Positions 53,151 through 61,171 of a DNA stretch of 64,000 bases are shown here, piece by piece. Below the pieces are notes generated by a model, which searched no databases, had not been told where the DNA came from, and saw nothing but the letters and a program-made list of their open reading frames with translations. The first letter of the stretch is position 1. Every line of letters starts with the position of its first letter. A program made the translations under genes and the position numbers. Origin of the DNA: Pseudomonas sp. GV085 (GTDB lineage Bacteria; Pseudomonadota; Gammaproteobacteria; Pseudomonadales; Pseudomonadaceae); contig NZ_QAOV01000001.1 of the NCBI RefSeq assembly GCF_003050925.1, positions 491,621 through 555,620 on the forward strand. Reading direction: 5' to 3'.

Positions 53151-53860
53151 GGCTATGGTCTCGCGGGCCTATGGTGGGCGTCCCATGATCGTAGCGTCAC
53201 GCCAGGGAGCGCTGGCACCTTGTCACCCGGAAAACTTCTGTGGAGAGGGCCGCTGGTGTCCATATGGCTCGCATCAGCGCGAAATCCCCATTCGCCAGGT
53301 GTGTGGCTGGGCCTTCAATCGCTGCCCTAAGGCTTGTTCCCATGTTCCCACCCTGTTCCCATCAAGCTTTTGGAGATGGGAACAGCCAAAGCCCAATGAA
53401 CACGGGGTTTTCCACCCTCCTGTTCCCATGTTCCCATATAAAAAAACAGATAGATGTATAGGAGAGTCATACCGTTAGCCTACTATCTATATTTCTGGCT
53501 AGGAGGGTATATTTCTATTTTGTATAGGTCTGTCCTCAGGATTGATTGGAACATGGGAACAAATCGCCGTATCCCTTGTAATACGCGGTCTCCAGCGTTC
53601 CCATGGGTTGGGAGCAGGTGTGGGAACAAGTCTCGAAGTGGGAACAGAAACGCCCCCTAAATCACGCAAATGAGAATTGCTACGACTTTGCACCGAGTCT
53701 GATGATTGACCCCTGCCAAAGGGCCATGCGCTCAACTGGCGAGCTGTTTGTCCACCGGCAACATGGATCTGCTCGGTGGCACCGACGCTGCCCAGGTGAC
53801 GGCTGATCGCCAGGCGCAAAAAAGCCCGCACGAGGCAGGCTCAATTCTGCAGCTTGTTGA
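53151..53860. other. Non-coding region with the putative replication origin
   Basis: A gene-free 710 bp between the terminase-like gene and the primase gene. Its central feature is the GTTCCCAT iteron cluster at 53336-53645 with an AT-rich interval. The short frames crossing it are not convincing. Confidence 0.6.
53336..53645. repeat. Iteron cluster GTTCCCAT / ATGGGAAC, putative ori
   Basis: About ten copies in both orientations: 53336, 53344 (ends CA), 53355, 53376 (inverted), 53422, 53430, 53553 (inverted), 53597, and TGGGAAC copies at about 53621 and 53639. An AT-rich interval (about 53434-53530) splits the cluster. Iterons beside a primase-helicase gene are the layout of P4-type satellite origins, where the alpha protein binds repeats. 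The sequence differs from the P4 iteron as I know it. Confidence 0.75.
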
Positions 53861-56767
53861 TCAGAATGGTTTGCCATCGTCCTCTGGCTCATCGGTGCCG
53901 AGGACCACATCCAAGGCCACCGACACGTAGCGCGTCGGAGCACCTGCAAACCTGACCTTCTCGACTGGCCCTGGCTCGCCCTTCTTCTTGACCTTCGATT
54001 TCCACGCACTTGGCAGGCGGGCCAGACGGCCGATCAGGTCGGTTTCGAAGTCGGTTCCTTCGACCAGCACCACCAGCTCGCGGCAATTCATCGAGAACAG
54101 CAGCCGGCGCGGTGACTCTCCATCGGAGAGGCGGATCCCGTGCAGGGTGAGGGCATGGGTCGCCATCTCGTAGCTTGGCAGGTCGCCTGAGTGGTTCGTG
54201 GGTGGGCTGGCGAAGATGATCTCCAGCAACTGGCCCACGCTGTAGGGACGGTTGTCGACCTTGATGTGCGAGCTGAGGATGGCGTTCAGCGCGACCCTAC
54301 CATCGTTACCGTCGATCGATACGCCAGCACCCAGAGCGGCCCAGTCGCAGCCTCTGATCATCACCATGGCCTCCAACTCGGAAGGCACGTAGCTCTTCTG
54401 CATGCACCAGGCACCCGCCATCAGCGTACCGAACTGGTCGCCATCACGCTGGCGGCCGAAGTGCTGACCCGCCACACGGGCGAAAACCTTGGCCGACTCG
54501 CGCACTACCCGCAGCATCTTCATGGCTCGTGCGAAAACCCGCTGACTCAGTGTCTCGTCGGCATCCATCTTAGCCAGGCGGTCGGAAAGGCCGTTGGTTT
54601 TCCAGGTGTCGCCCTTGACCATCTCCAGGCGGGTCAGGCGGTCGATGTCGGTCGCACGAGTCAGGTTCGGTGCCACGGCTACCAGACAAAACATCGAGCG
54701 CACCTGGTAGGCCATGGCCCGGCCGCTAACTGTGCCCCTAAACGTTTGTGCCCCGCCCTCGGACGAGCTTTGGCGGATCAGGGTCAGTACTCCCTGCATT
54801 CGGGATTTATTCTCTGCCCCGGTTTCCGCCTCGTCGACTAAGACCGGACGAGCGTCCAGTCCCAGGGACTGACGAATGCCTGCCTCGGTGCTGTCGCCCT
54901 GGGCGTTGAGAGCCCAGCCCTTATCAATCAGGCTCAGTAGATACTGCTTCTGCAGCGAACTTTTACCGGTACCAGCCTCACCACTGATCCAGACGTGAGG
55001 CCGCCAGTCCAAGGCACCACAGATCGGCGCCAGAAACGCCCAGCCCGCCATCAGGATGCCGGCGCCCCGCTGTTCCCAGTTGTACAGCTCAGCTGTCTCG
55101 ACAAGCCATGCGCCTTCCTCGTCTGTCAACGCCACTTCGGCAGGTGCGCGCATCTCGCCGCCGGCCTCGTACACGAAGCGGGAGCCTTGGATGCTAGAGA
55201 GCCGGATGGCCTCGCCGTCGACGCTGAGACGATTGCCGAGGTGGAACACCAGCCGACCTTTGTCGAGCCACACGCCACGGCCACGGATGCGATCGGGAGT
55301 GTAGATCCCACGGCGCTGAGCGAGCTGGATGATCTTGTCTGCGGCAGCCAAGGCATTGATGCCGCCGCCTTTCTTCGGGTATTCCAGCTCCCAGTGCTGA
55401 AGGCTATCCAGCTCGATCAGACTCGATGCCGTCGACAATTTGGCCGCCGTGTACTCCATGACTTGGTTTTTGCCGTGGACGTACACGAAGTAACGGTCGT
55501 GGTCGTAGCCCAGAATGGTGAAATAGCCGTTGTTGGTCAGCGGGTCTTCATCGCCCGGCTTTTCCGGGGTGCTGGGTGGCTGCGGCTTTTCCGGCGGCAG
55601 TTCAGTGGTTGGGGGCAAGTCGGCGCCCATGTTGGACTGATCGAAGCCGACCGGAGTGCCCATGTCATCCCACGGCAGGTCAATATCGTCCGGGATGTAT
55701 TCCGGCTCATTGGCTGGCACCAGTAAGGCGTTCAGTGTGGCGGCGATGATCGCCGCGACAGCGTCGTTGCCGTCGCGCTGGGCCAGATCGTTAAAGTCGG
55801 TCGGGCCGGACCACTTGCCGCGGTCATCCTGCACGCCATAAGCACTGGCGAACGGTGGCACCGCCATCAGGCCGTTAACAGCCTTGACCGCAGCGCGGGC
55901 GAAGTGCACGCCCGGGTTGTTGATCGGCGTGGTGGTCCACTGGTCGTTGTCCGCTGCCAGCAGGATGATCGCGTCTGGCTTGCTTTCGCGAATCGCCTCG
56001 GCGACCGCCATCAGGTTGCTTGTGTCGAACGCGACCAAAATAATGTGATTAGTCGCTTCGTGAATGGTCGCGCCAGTAGCGTAGCCTTCGCAGATGATGA
56101 ACACCGGGCGACCGTCGAACAGCTGCGGCTTGCCGATGGCGTGGAACAGGCCGTGTTTGGCGCCGTGCTTCAGGTAGTCCTTGTCGCGAGCGCCTTCGCC
56201 CTTGCCCAGGATCTTGCCGGTGAAAATGCCCTGAAGGCTGTGAACCTTGCGGGTCTTGTCGCACAGCGGGACCAGCAACGCATTGTTGGTCAGCACGCGA
56301 ATTTCGCCGGTTTCGGCGTTGATGAATTCCCAACGGCCAACGCGCAGGCCATGGGCCTTGACGCCTTTGCGCACCAGGTACGGGAAGTCATCGCCAGCCG
56401 GTTTGGCGGCGTCCCAGATCGACTGCGCACGCGCAGCTGCATCAGCGTGACGCTTTGCGGCGGCAGCGTTCTGTTCGTCCTTGCGGCGTGCCCATTCCTC
56501 GCGCTGCTGTTGCAGTTCGGCGGCGGTCATGGGTTTTGTTTGCTGCTTGGACTTCCATGAAAACTTATGGTCGCCATAGCGTTTAAAACAACCGAAGGCG
56601 CCGGCTGGGTTTTCGTCCAGATGGATATTGGCCCAACCGTTGGTGGAACCCACGCGGTCGCCCTGGATGTGGAACCGCTCAAGGGTGCCATCCATTTTCA
56701 GCTGGCCGGAGGGTTCAATACCGCGTTCACGCATCGTGGTGAACAGGTCGTCGATGGCGGCATTCAT
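53861..56767 (-). CDS. TOPRIM primase-helicase of the island (P4 alpha-like)
   Basis: 968 residues. The N-terminal half carries a TOPRIM-type primase region (VFIICEGYATGATIHEA near residue 221 and AIILLAADNDQWTT). A proline-rich linker (TELPPEKPQPPSTPEKPGDE) leads to a DUF927-type helicase with Walker A ISGEAGTGKSS near residue 596 and a Walker-B-like VLVDEAETG. It probably primes and unwinds the island origin whose iterons lie just downstream. Start ATG at 56767 overlaps the upstream gene's stop by four bases. Confidence 0.85.
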   Translation of the reverse strand: MNAAIDDLFTTMRERGIEPSGQLKMDGTLERFHIQGDRVGSTNGWANIHLDENPAGAFGCFKRYGDHKFSWKSKQQTKPMTAAELQQQREEWARRKDEQNAAAAKRHADAAARAQSIWDAAKPAGDDFPYLVRKGVKAHGLRVGRWEFINAETGEIRVLTNNALLVPLCDKTRKVHSLQGIFTGKILGKGEGARDKDYLKHGAKHGLFHAIGKPQLFDGRPVFIICEGYATGATIHEATNHIILVAFDTSNLMAVAEAIRESKPDAIILLAADNDQWTTTPINNPGVHFARAAVKAVNGLMAVPPFASAYGVQDDRGKWSGPTDFNDLAQRDGNDAVAAIIAATLNALLVPANEPEYIPDDIDLPWDDMGTPVGFDQSNMGADLPPTTELPPEKPQPPSTPEKPGDEDPLTNNGYFTILGYDHDRYFVYVHGKNQVMEYTAAKLSTASSLIELDSLQHWELEYPKKGGGINALAAADKIIQLAQRRGIYTPDRIRGRGVWLDKGRLVFHLGNRLSVDGEAIRLSSIQGSRFVYEAGGEMRAPAEVALTDEEGAWLVETAELYNWEQRGAGILMAGWAFLAPICGALDWRPHVWISGEAGTGKSSLQKQYLLSLIDKGWALNAQGDSTEAGIRQSLGLDARPVLVDEAETGAENKSRMQGVLTLIRQSSSEGGAQTFRGTVSGRAMAYQVRSMFCLVAVAPNLTRATDIDRLTRLEMVKGDTWKTNGLSDRLAKMDADETLSQRVFARAMKMLRVVRESAKVFARVAGQHFGRQRDGDQFGTLMAGAWCMQKSYVPSELEAMVMIRGCDWAALGAGVSIDGNDGRVALNAILSSHIKVDNRPYSVGQLLEIIFASPPTNHSGDLPSYEMATHALTLHGIRLSDGESPRRLLFSMNCRELVVLVEGTDFETDLIGRLARLPSAWKSKVKKKGEPGPVEKVRFAGAPTRYVSVALDVVLGTDEPEDDGKPF

Positions 56768-57198
56768 ACGGACGCCGCCTTGCGAGCGCTACGATGTGCG
56801 TAGCTGGCGACCACATCCAAAAGGTGCCCGAGCGAGCTGATCGGAAATGCGCGCCCTGTTACGGGGCAGATCCATACGACGGGCAAACCAGTGTCCACAC
56901 CATCGGAACGCTTGTCCCGGAGTGCTTTTGTAAGGCCGTATGAGGGCCCAGCGACTTGAAAGTGATGTCCATCAGTATCGCGAACATCGCAAAGTGCCAG
57001 ATCTTGGCCACCGCACAATTTGATTGCATAGCGTAGGAACTCGCTGTGGGTGCAGTCGAATTCTTCGGGCTCGCAGCGCACATGGTCAAGGTGTTGAGCG
57101 GTGCACCATTGATCAATGGTGCTGGCGAGCGGAGCCAAAATGGCTTGCACATGTTTGGTAGTAGTGCCAATATCGTTATTCAAATTTGTTAGATTCAT
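56764..57198 (-). CDS. Hypothetical protein upstream of the primase
   Basis: 144 residues from ATG at 57198 (MNLTNLNNDIGTTTKHV). The frame is open to an ATG at 57282 within the AlpA gene, which would give 172 residues, so the start is uncertain. It contains scattered Cys and His (CTAQHLDHVRCEPEEFDCTH) and ends AHRSARKAASV. No family recognised. The stop overlaps the primase start (ATGA), so translation is coupled. Confidence 0.6.
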   Translation of the reverse strand: MNLTNLNNDIGTTTKHVQAILAPLASTIDQWCTAQHLDHVRCEPEEFDCTHSEFLRYAIKLCGGQDLALCDVRDTDGHHFQVAGPSYGLTKALRDKRSDGVDTGLPVVWICPVTGRAFPISSLGHLLDVVASYAHRSARKAASV

Positions 57199-57266
57199 CA
57201 AGGTTTCTGCCGAGGTGAATTTGAGCGAAGGATCCGGCCGCGCAGCCGGATTTTTTTTGCCTGGAA

Positions 57267-57452
57267 TTATTGTTGGGCGCATTTCGAGCGTTCCTTCAGA
57301 TATTCTTCCAGCGTTGCCTTTTCCCAGCCCAATGTGCGAGCTGTCAGCTTGATCGGTTTAATGAAGCTACCGGCGGCGACCATGCGCTCCAGCGTTCTTC
57401 GAGACACACCAATCATCGTGGCGACTTGCTCAGTGCGAATAAATTGGTTCAT
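57267..57452 (-). CDS. AlpA-family helix-turn-helix regulator
   Basis: 61 residues. RTEQVATMIGVSRRTLERMV is the MerR-like AlpA helix-turn-helix, followed by the basic wing and LGWEKATLEEYLKER. Such proteins act as activators of excision or replication genes in P4-like elements and cryptic prophages. It overlaps the next small gene by four bases upstream. Confidence 0.88.
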   Translation of the reverse strand: MNQFIRTEQVATMIGVSRRTLERMVAAGSFIKPIKLTARTLGWEKATLEEYLKERSKCAQQ

Positions 57453-57637
57453 AGCGGATCCTCATGCGAGCTTGATGGTGATTCATCAGCTGTCGCATTG
57501 TGTGCGTCACGACGGTCTAGAATTTTGCAATTCAGGCAAAAGACCACTCTGGGAATAACGTTACGAACGTCAGTGCGAAAACTGCCAGCTAGGTCATGCT
57601 TTCGATCAGCATGTTTGCCGGGGCAGTGTGGACACAT
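57449..57637 (-). CDS. Small zinc-finger-like protein
   Basis: 62 residues starting MCPHCPGKHADRKHDLAGSF, with a second pair CLNCK about 30 residues on. The spacing resembles Ogr/Delta-type zinc-finger activators of P2/P4 late genes, but it is too short and degenerate to be sure. The stop overlaps the alpA start (ATGA). Confidence 0.55.
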   Translation of the reverse strand: MCPHCPGKHADRKHDLAGSFRTDVRNVIPRVVFCLNCKILDRRDAHNATADESPSSSHEDPL

Positions 57638-57661
57638 CGTGACGTAGGACCGCCAAAGCGT

Positions 57662-57964
57662 TCACAACCCGATCCCGAAATGCGCAAGCACGCCAGTAGG
57701 TTCAAGTTCGTATCGCCGGCCAGCCAGGATGCGACCTGTCTTGCGCTCCTTGATCCGGATCCCACCCATGTTATTTGGTCCGGTGCCAATGCCATCGGCC
57801 GAGCGCTCCAGCATGCAGCCAAACTGTGTAGCTACTTCCACAGCCCTGTTCAGAAGCTCAGGAGCCCAGTCTGCAATTTCTTGCTCGGCCAGCAGGCGGT
57901 CATACTCGTGCCAGTCATTACGAGCCCCCGCATCCACGATCTTTTGGAGTCGATCGTCGCTCAT
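57662..57964 (-). CDS. Hypothetical protein of the island backbone
   Basis: 100 residues, ATG at 57964, overlapping the stop of a tiny gene upstream by four bases. Helical N-terminus (ADWAPELLNRAVEVATQFG) and a strand-rich end (GRILAGRRYELEPTG). No family recognised. Confidence 0.6.
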   Translation of the reverse strand: MSDDRLQKIVDAGARNDWHEYDRLLAEQEIADWAPELLNRAVEVATQFGCMLERSADGIGTGPNNMGGIRIKERKTGRILAGRRYELEPTGVLAHFGIGL

Positions 57965-58086
57965 TTGGCACCCCCGCTCAGCGTCGCTTTCTGCACGAGC
58001 CTTTCGATCGGCGGCGTAGAGGGCGGCGCTTGGCGGGAATTGCCAGATGCGACATGAGGGTGAGTTATGGGGTATTGGTATTGCAC
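57961..58086 (-). CDS. Very small protein in the overlapping gene chain (41 residues)
   Basis: GTG at 58086 lies seven bases after AAGGAG. The product ends VQKATLSGGAK, and its TGA shares bases with the ATG of the next gene (ATGA). The good ribosome-binding site and the overlap support it as a real gene. Proline- and basic-rich, no known domain. Confidence 0.45.
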   Translation of the reverse strand: MQYQYPITHPHVASGNSRQAPPSTPPIERLVQKATLSGGAK

Positions 58087-58266
58087 GTCGTTTCTCCTTA
58101 CCTTGGCCATAAGGGCGCGGTCTGCGCAGAGGTTGATCGACCGGGATTCGTCGATACCCTTATGAGGGGCTGCGCAGGCGACATAATGGAGACCTGCTAT
58201 TCAGGCCGATCGGCCAAGATCGGGCTGGCAGAGTGCTGCCAATTAGAGTCATATCACCACGAATGG

Positions 58267-58521
58267 TTAAGCGGTGTGGCCGGCAGTGCGGCTGTCGATG
58301 AACTTAGCAAGGTCGGCCAAGCGGTAGCGCACCAGGCGGCCAACTTTGGCGAAGGGGAGGTCGTACCGCCCGGTGGAACGCCAGACCGCAAGCGTGCTTG
58401 CCTTTACCCCCAGGGCAACGGCAGCCTGCTTGTCGTCAATCTGGTTTGGTGGCCTGGAGGGGTCGTAGCCGAGAGCTACTGCAATTTCAATTTTGATCGT
58501 TTCGACGTTTGTGGTGGTCAT
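58267..58521 (-). CDS. Excisionase-like helix-turn-helix protein
   Basis: 84 residues. DDKQAAVALGVKASTLAVWR is a MerR/excisionase-type helix-turn-helix; the wing VGRLVRYRLADLAKFIDSR follows. Its place near the integrase suits an Xis or a regulator of the backbone genes. A large inverted repeat lies between it and the upstream gene. Confidence 0.8.
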   Translation of the reverse strand: MTTTNVETIKIEIAVALGYDPSRPPNQIDDKQAAVALGVKASTLAVWRSTGRYDLPFAKVGRLVRYRLADLAKFIDSRTAGHTA

Positions 58522-58565
58522 TCGGAAAGCCCCATGTTGATTAATGTGCTGGGGCTATGATCGGT

Positions 58566-58652
58566 AAATCGAGACTGAAATACACCGCAACTGCGGTAGG
58601 CGTTACCGCAGTCGATTTTTTCCATGCTTATTTGCGGTGTATCACTCGATTT
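58566..58652. promoter_or_regulatory. Long nested inverted repeat in the backbone
   Basis: The arms AAATCGAG (58566-58573) / CTCGATTT (58645-58652) and ATACACCGCAA (58580-58590) / TTGCGGTGTAT (58632-58642) enclose an inner stem CTGCGGTA (58591-58598) / TACCGCAG (58604-58611). It sits between the unknown gene and the excisionase-like gene. It could be an operator, an attenuator or a terminator for the integrase transcript. Confidence 0.55.
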
Positions 58653-59331
58653 TTTTACGAGCCTTATTTGCCTCTGAAAAAACTTCCTCCAGATTGCGCT
58701 CGCTGAGCCCGTGTAAAGGGAATCTGTCCAAAATTTCCCCAATAATTGCGCTCTGGGGTCTCCCGTTCGGTCGGGCGTGCTCAACGGGATCTTTTAGCAG
58801 TTCCAGCAATGCGCTGATTACAAGAATGTATGATGGCTTGGGAGGGGCCTCAGCAGTAAGTCGAGCTTCTCGTTCTTCCTCCAGTGCCCGTCGCGCGATA
58901 CGTTCCTGCTCTAATATCTCCTGCAGTTGGAGCAGGCCGGAGCTCTGAGCCTTGTAGTCAGACAGTCGATCAATCAGCGCCTCCAAGGCCAGTGGCGTGA
59001 ACCACATGGGGCGTTGCATCAAATCGATTGATGTTTCCCAAGAAAGGCCGTCTGCCTCGATCGTTATCGAGGCTTTGAAGTCATAGTATGGGTCACCTTT
59101 TCGAGCGGCAGTGATTCTATGCAAACCGCTGAAATCTCGACGTTGGGGGCCGTGCCACATTGTGGTTCCCATCAGTGGCAATTCAACCGTAGCCGGCGTG
59201 CCTGCATCAGAACAACTCTGTGCCAACGTAAATACGTCAATCTCTACGCCTGTCACCTCCGCGACGGCCTGGGTCGCCTGCTGTTGGTCCAGTCGTTTCA
59301 GCAGTCGGTACTTCGCAGGAAGGCGACTCAA
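58642..59331 (-). CDS. Hypothetical protein coupled to the integrase
   Basis: 229 residues from TTG at 59331, overlapping the integrase stop by four bases (TTGA). The middle has a charged helix (ILEQERIARRALEEEREARL), probably coiled coil; the end DRFPLHGLSERNLEEVFSEAN resembles a small helical domain. Family not recognised. Confidence 0.65.
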   Translation of the reverse strand: MSRLPAKYRLLKRLDQQQATQAVAEVTGVEIDVFTLAQSCSDAGTPATVELPLMGTTMWHGPQRRDFSGLHRITAARKGDPYYDFKASITIEADGLSWETSIDLMQRPMWFTPLALEALIDRLSDYKAQSSGLLQLQEILEQERIARRALEEEREARLTAEAPPKPSYILVISALLELLKDPVEHARPNGRPQSAIIGEILDRFPLHGLSERNLEEVFSEANKARKKIE

Positions 59332-60689
59332 TTGGTGGGCTCCGCTGGGTGGTTGTGGGATGAACTAGTGATCTCTTTTGGGCGTCCAGCATCAAGCATT
59401 GCAGTGGTTGCGGTGTTTACCGCCTGCCGTACCGGGTCAAGGTCCAGTCGAGCGTAGACCGCTGTTGCCTGTTGCGTTTTGTGGTTCAAACTCTTGCCGA
59501 TAATCGCCAGCGATGCGCCTGTTTTCGCCTGCCAGCTGCCTAGAGTGCGACGCAGATCGTGAATGCGCAGATCGGTCATGTCATAGCTTGCTGGGTGAAT
59601 TTGAAGGGAGTCAGCAAGAGCTCTGTAGCGCTTTTCTGCTTTGGCAGGTGCAGCTGCAAGCAATTGGTCTGCATGTTGACGCTCTTCAGGAGGTATTTTC
59701 CCTTCAGCTTGCAACTGATCCATTAAGCGGCGAATGCTGGCTCGCTTAAGAACGGTGGCCCAGGCCTTTTTCGGTTCGACCAGGTGACCGGTCTTGCCGG
59801 TGCTTGGAAAAACGAAGGGCGATGTGTCGGAGTGTTTTCGACGCATTCGCAGTATGTCGACGGCTTCAGGTGAAAGAGTGACGTTCTGCGGTGTGCCATT
59901 TTTTGTCATCGACAAGCGCCATACGCCCTCATCGAGATACAAATCACGCCATGTCATTGCCTGTACGTTTGACCGCCGAGCGCCAGTCAGTAGGGCGATC
60001 AGGAAGAAGTCGCGCAAAGTTGATTCATCAATAGCAGTGAAAAGCTGGGGAAGCTCATCAGCGAGGGCAAACCGATCGCGGGAAGGTGCTGGGTTTTTTT
60101 GAATGCGGCTGGCAGGATTTAGACCTGTGAAAATCTCGAGGTCGGCAGCAAAGTTGAAGATTGATGAGATCAAGATTGCCGCTCGGTCCGCTTGCGCGTG
60201 GCTGACTTTGCTTGCCTTGGTGTGGATGGCCTTCACTTCGCTCCGTGATACATCGCTGAGTTTCCGGTTCTTGATCGGGCCAAGGTAGATACGACTTACG
60301 TCTCGATAATTGCGCTTTGTTTTCTCGGTTAGCGGAGTGCCATCACGCTTCTTTCTTTCAACTAAAAAGCGCTCGAACATTTCTTCGAATGTAGGTTCGC
60401 CCCGGACGGCGCGTCGGGCTTTTGCAGGGTCGGCTCCGGCGGCGAACTCACCAAGGATTAGTGTGGCTTCTGTGCGCGCTTGCTCAACTGTCATGTCTGG
60501 GAATGTGCCTAGCTTCACCCACGCCATCGACGTACCTGTGCGTTTGACGACATAGAACGACTTTGATCCGCTGGCAGTCACTCGCACCGCCAGCTTGGGA
60601 ATTTGCGTGTCGTACACGGTTAGGCGCTTGCCGGTTTCAGGGAGGGGGAGTGCGGTCACGGTGGTCTTGGTGAGTTTGAACCTTTCCAT
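59328..60689 (-). CDS. int: Tyrosine integrase of the island
   Basis: 453 residues. An N-terminal DUF4102-type arm-binding domain (VTASGSKSFYVVKRTG), a core-binding domain and a catalytic domain are present. The catalytic residues are R in TGARRSN (about 235), K in MTKNG, HDLRRT (about 376-381), H in SLNHKTQQ and the nucleophile Y in VYARLD (about 411). It would recombine the 48-bp core within tRNA-Arg(CCT). It lies 170 bp inside attR. Confidence 0.95.
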   Translation of the reverse strand: MERFKLTKTTVTALPLPETGKRLTVYDTQIPKLAVRVTASGSKSFYVVKRTGTSMAWVKLGTFPDMTVEQARTEATLILGEFAAGADPAKARRAVRGEPTFEEMFERFLVERKKRDGTPLTEKTKRNYRDVSRIYLGPIKNRKLSDVSRSEVKAIHTKASKVSHAQADRAAILISSIFNFAADLEIFTGLNPASRIQKNPAPSRDRFALADELPQLFTAIDESTLRDFFLIALLTGARRSNVQAMTWRDLYLDEGVWRLSMTKNGTPQNVTLSPEAVDILRMRRKHSDTSPFVFPSTGKTGHLVEPKKAWATVLKRASIRRLMDQLQAEGKIPPEERQHADQLLAAAPAKAEKRYRALADSLQIHPASYDMTDLRIHDLRRTLGSWQAKTGASLAIIGKSLNHKTQQATAVYARLDLDPVRQAVNTATTAMLDAGRPKEITSSSHNHPAEPTN

Positions 60690-60859
60690 TGATCATCAGC
60701 GCCTATAGCTATCTGTTCTGGGCTATCGCCCGGCTAGCATGGGCTATCAAAACTCGTGAATATTGGTGATAGCCAATAAAGGCAAGTATCGGCTGAAACC
60801 CCTGTTTTGTATAGGTTAAGTAACGTTGGTAAAGGATGGTTATCTGATGGACCCTCAAA
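60690..60859 (-). promoter_or_regulatory. Integrase promoter region with GGGCTATC repeats
   Basis: Upstream of int. GGGCTATC occurs at 60720-60727 and 60741-60748, and the inverted GATAGCC at 60768-60774. These may be arm sites for Int or Xis, or an operator. Confidence 0.4.
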
Positions 60860-60907
60860 CTCCTAAGGGGAAGGCTGGCAGTTCGAACCTGCCCTGGGAC
60901 ACCATAT
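60860..60907 (+). other. attR of the genomic island
   Basis: A 48-bp copy of the 3' part of tRNA-Arg(CCT) (from CTCCTAAGGGG to just beyond CCA), identical to 20430-20477. It is the displaced original 3' end, not a functional tRNA. Confidence 0.95.
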
Positions 60908-61171
60908 TTCGCAGCTCCCCCGCCTGTTTCAACACTTCATTTTCATGACCTGTAGATAAAGTTCGACAAATCCTGGTGCCCGGGATTTATCGAAGCCATC
61001 AACTCTACCTTCGCAACCTCCTCCTCCTCTCCCAAGTAGTCTGAAACTCCCATCCCACCTGGGAGTATCGGCCGATGTGCATCCTGCGGTGCTTGTTCAT
61101 AGTTGTGACCAATAGATCAGAAAATGGTCCAAGGTCGACCCCCGATGACTGGACCCGCTCAGGAGAAAGTC

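Larger units (their letters stand above)
20430..60907. mobile_element. Integrated genomic island in tRNA-Arg(CCT), about 40.5 kb
   Basis: Bounded by a perfect 48-bp direct repeat, one copy of which is the 3' end of tRNA-Arg(CCT). A tyrosine integrase lies at the right edge. Replication-type genes (primase-helicase, AlpA, iterons) and a terminase-small-like protein resemble a phage-satellite backbone. Cargo includes Druantia type III, type I-C CRISPR-Cas, a catabolic operon and several unknown genes. No structural phage genes and no conjugation genes are present, so transfer would need a helper (inference). Confidence 0.92.

Noticed and set aside
53149..53831. Several 60-126-codon frames in the iteron region
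   Set aside because: They cross the GTTCCCAT iterons on both strands and lack ribosome-binding sites; a cis-acting origin explains the region better.
60860..60904. A second tRNA-Arg(CCT)
   Set aside because: Only the 3' part is present (no acceptor 5' strand or D arm); it is the attR repeat.
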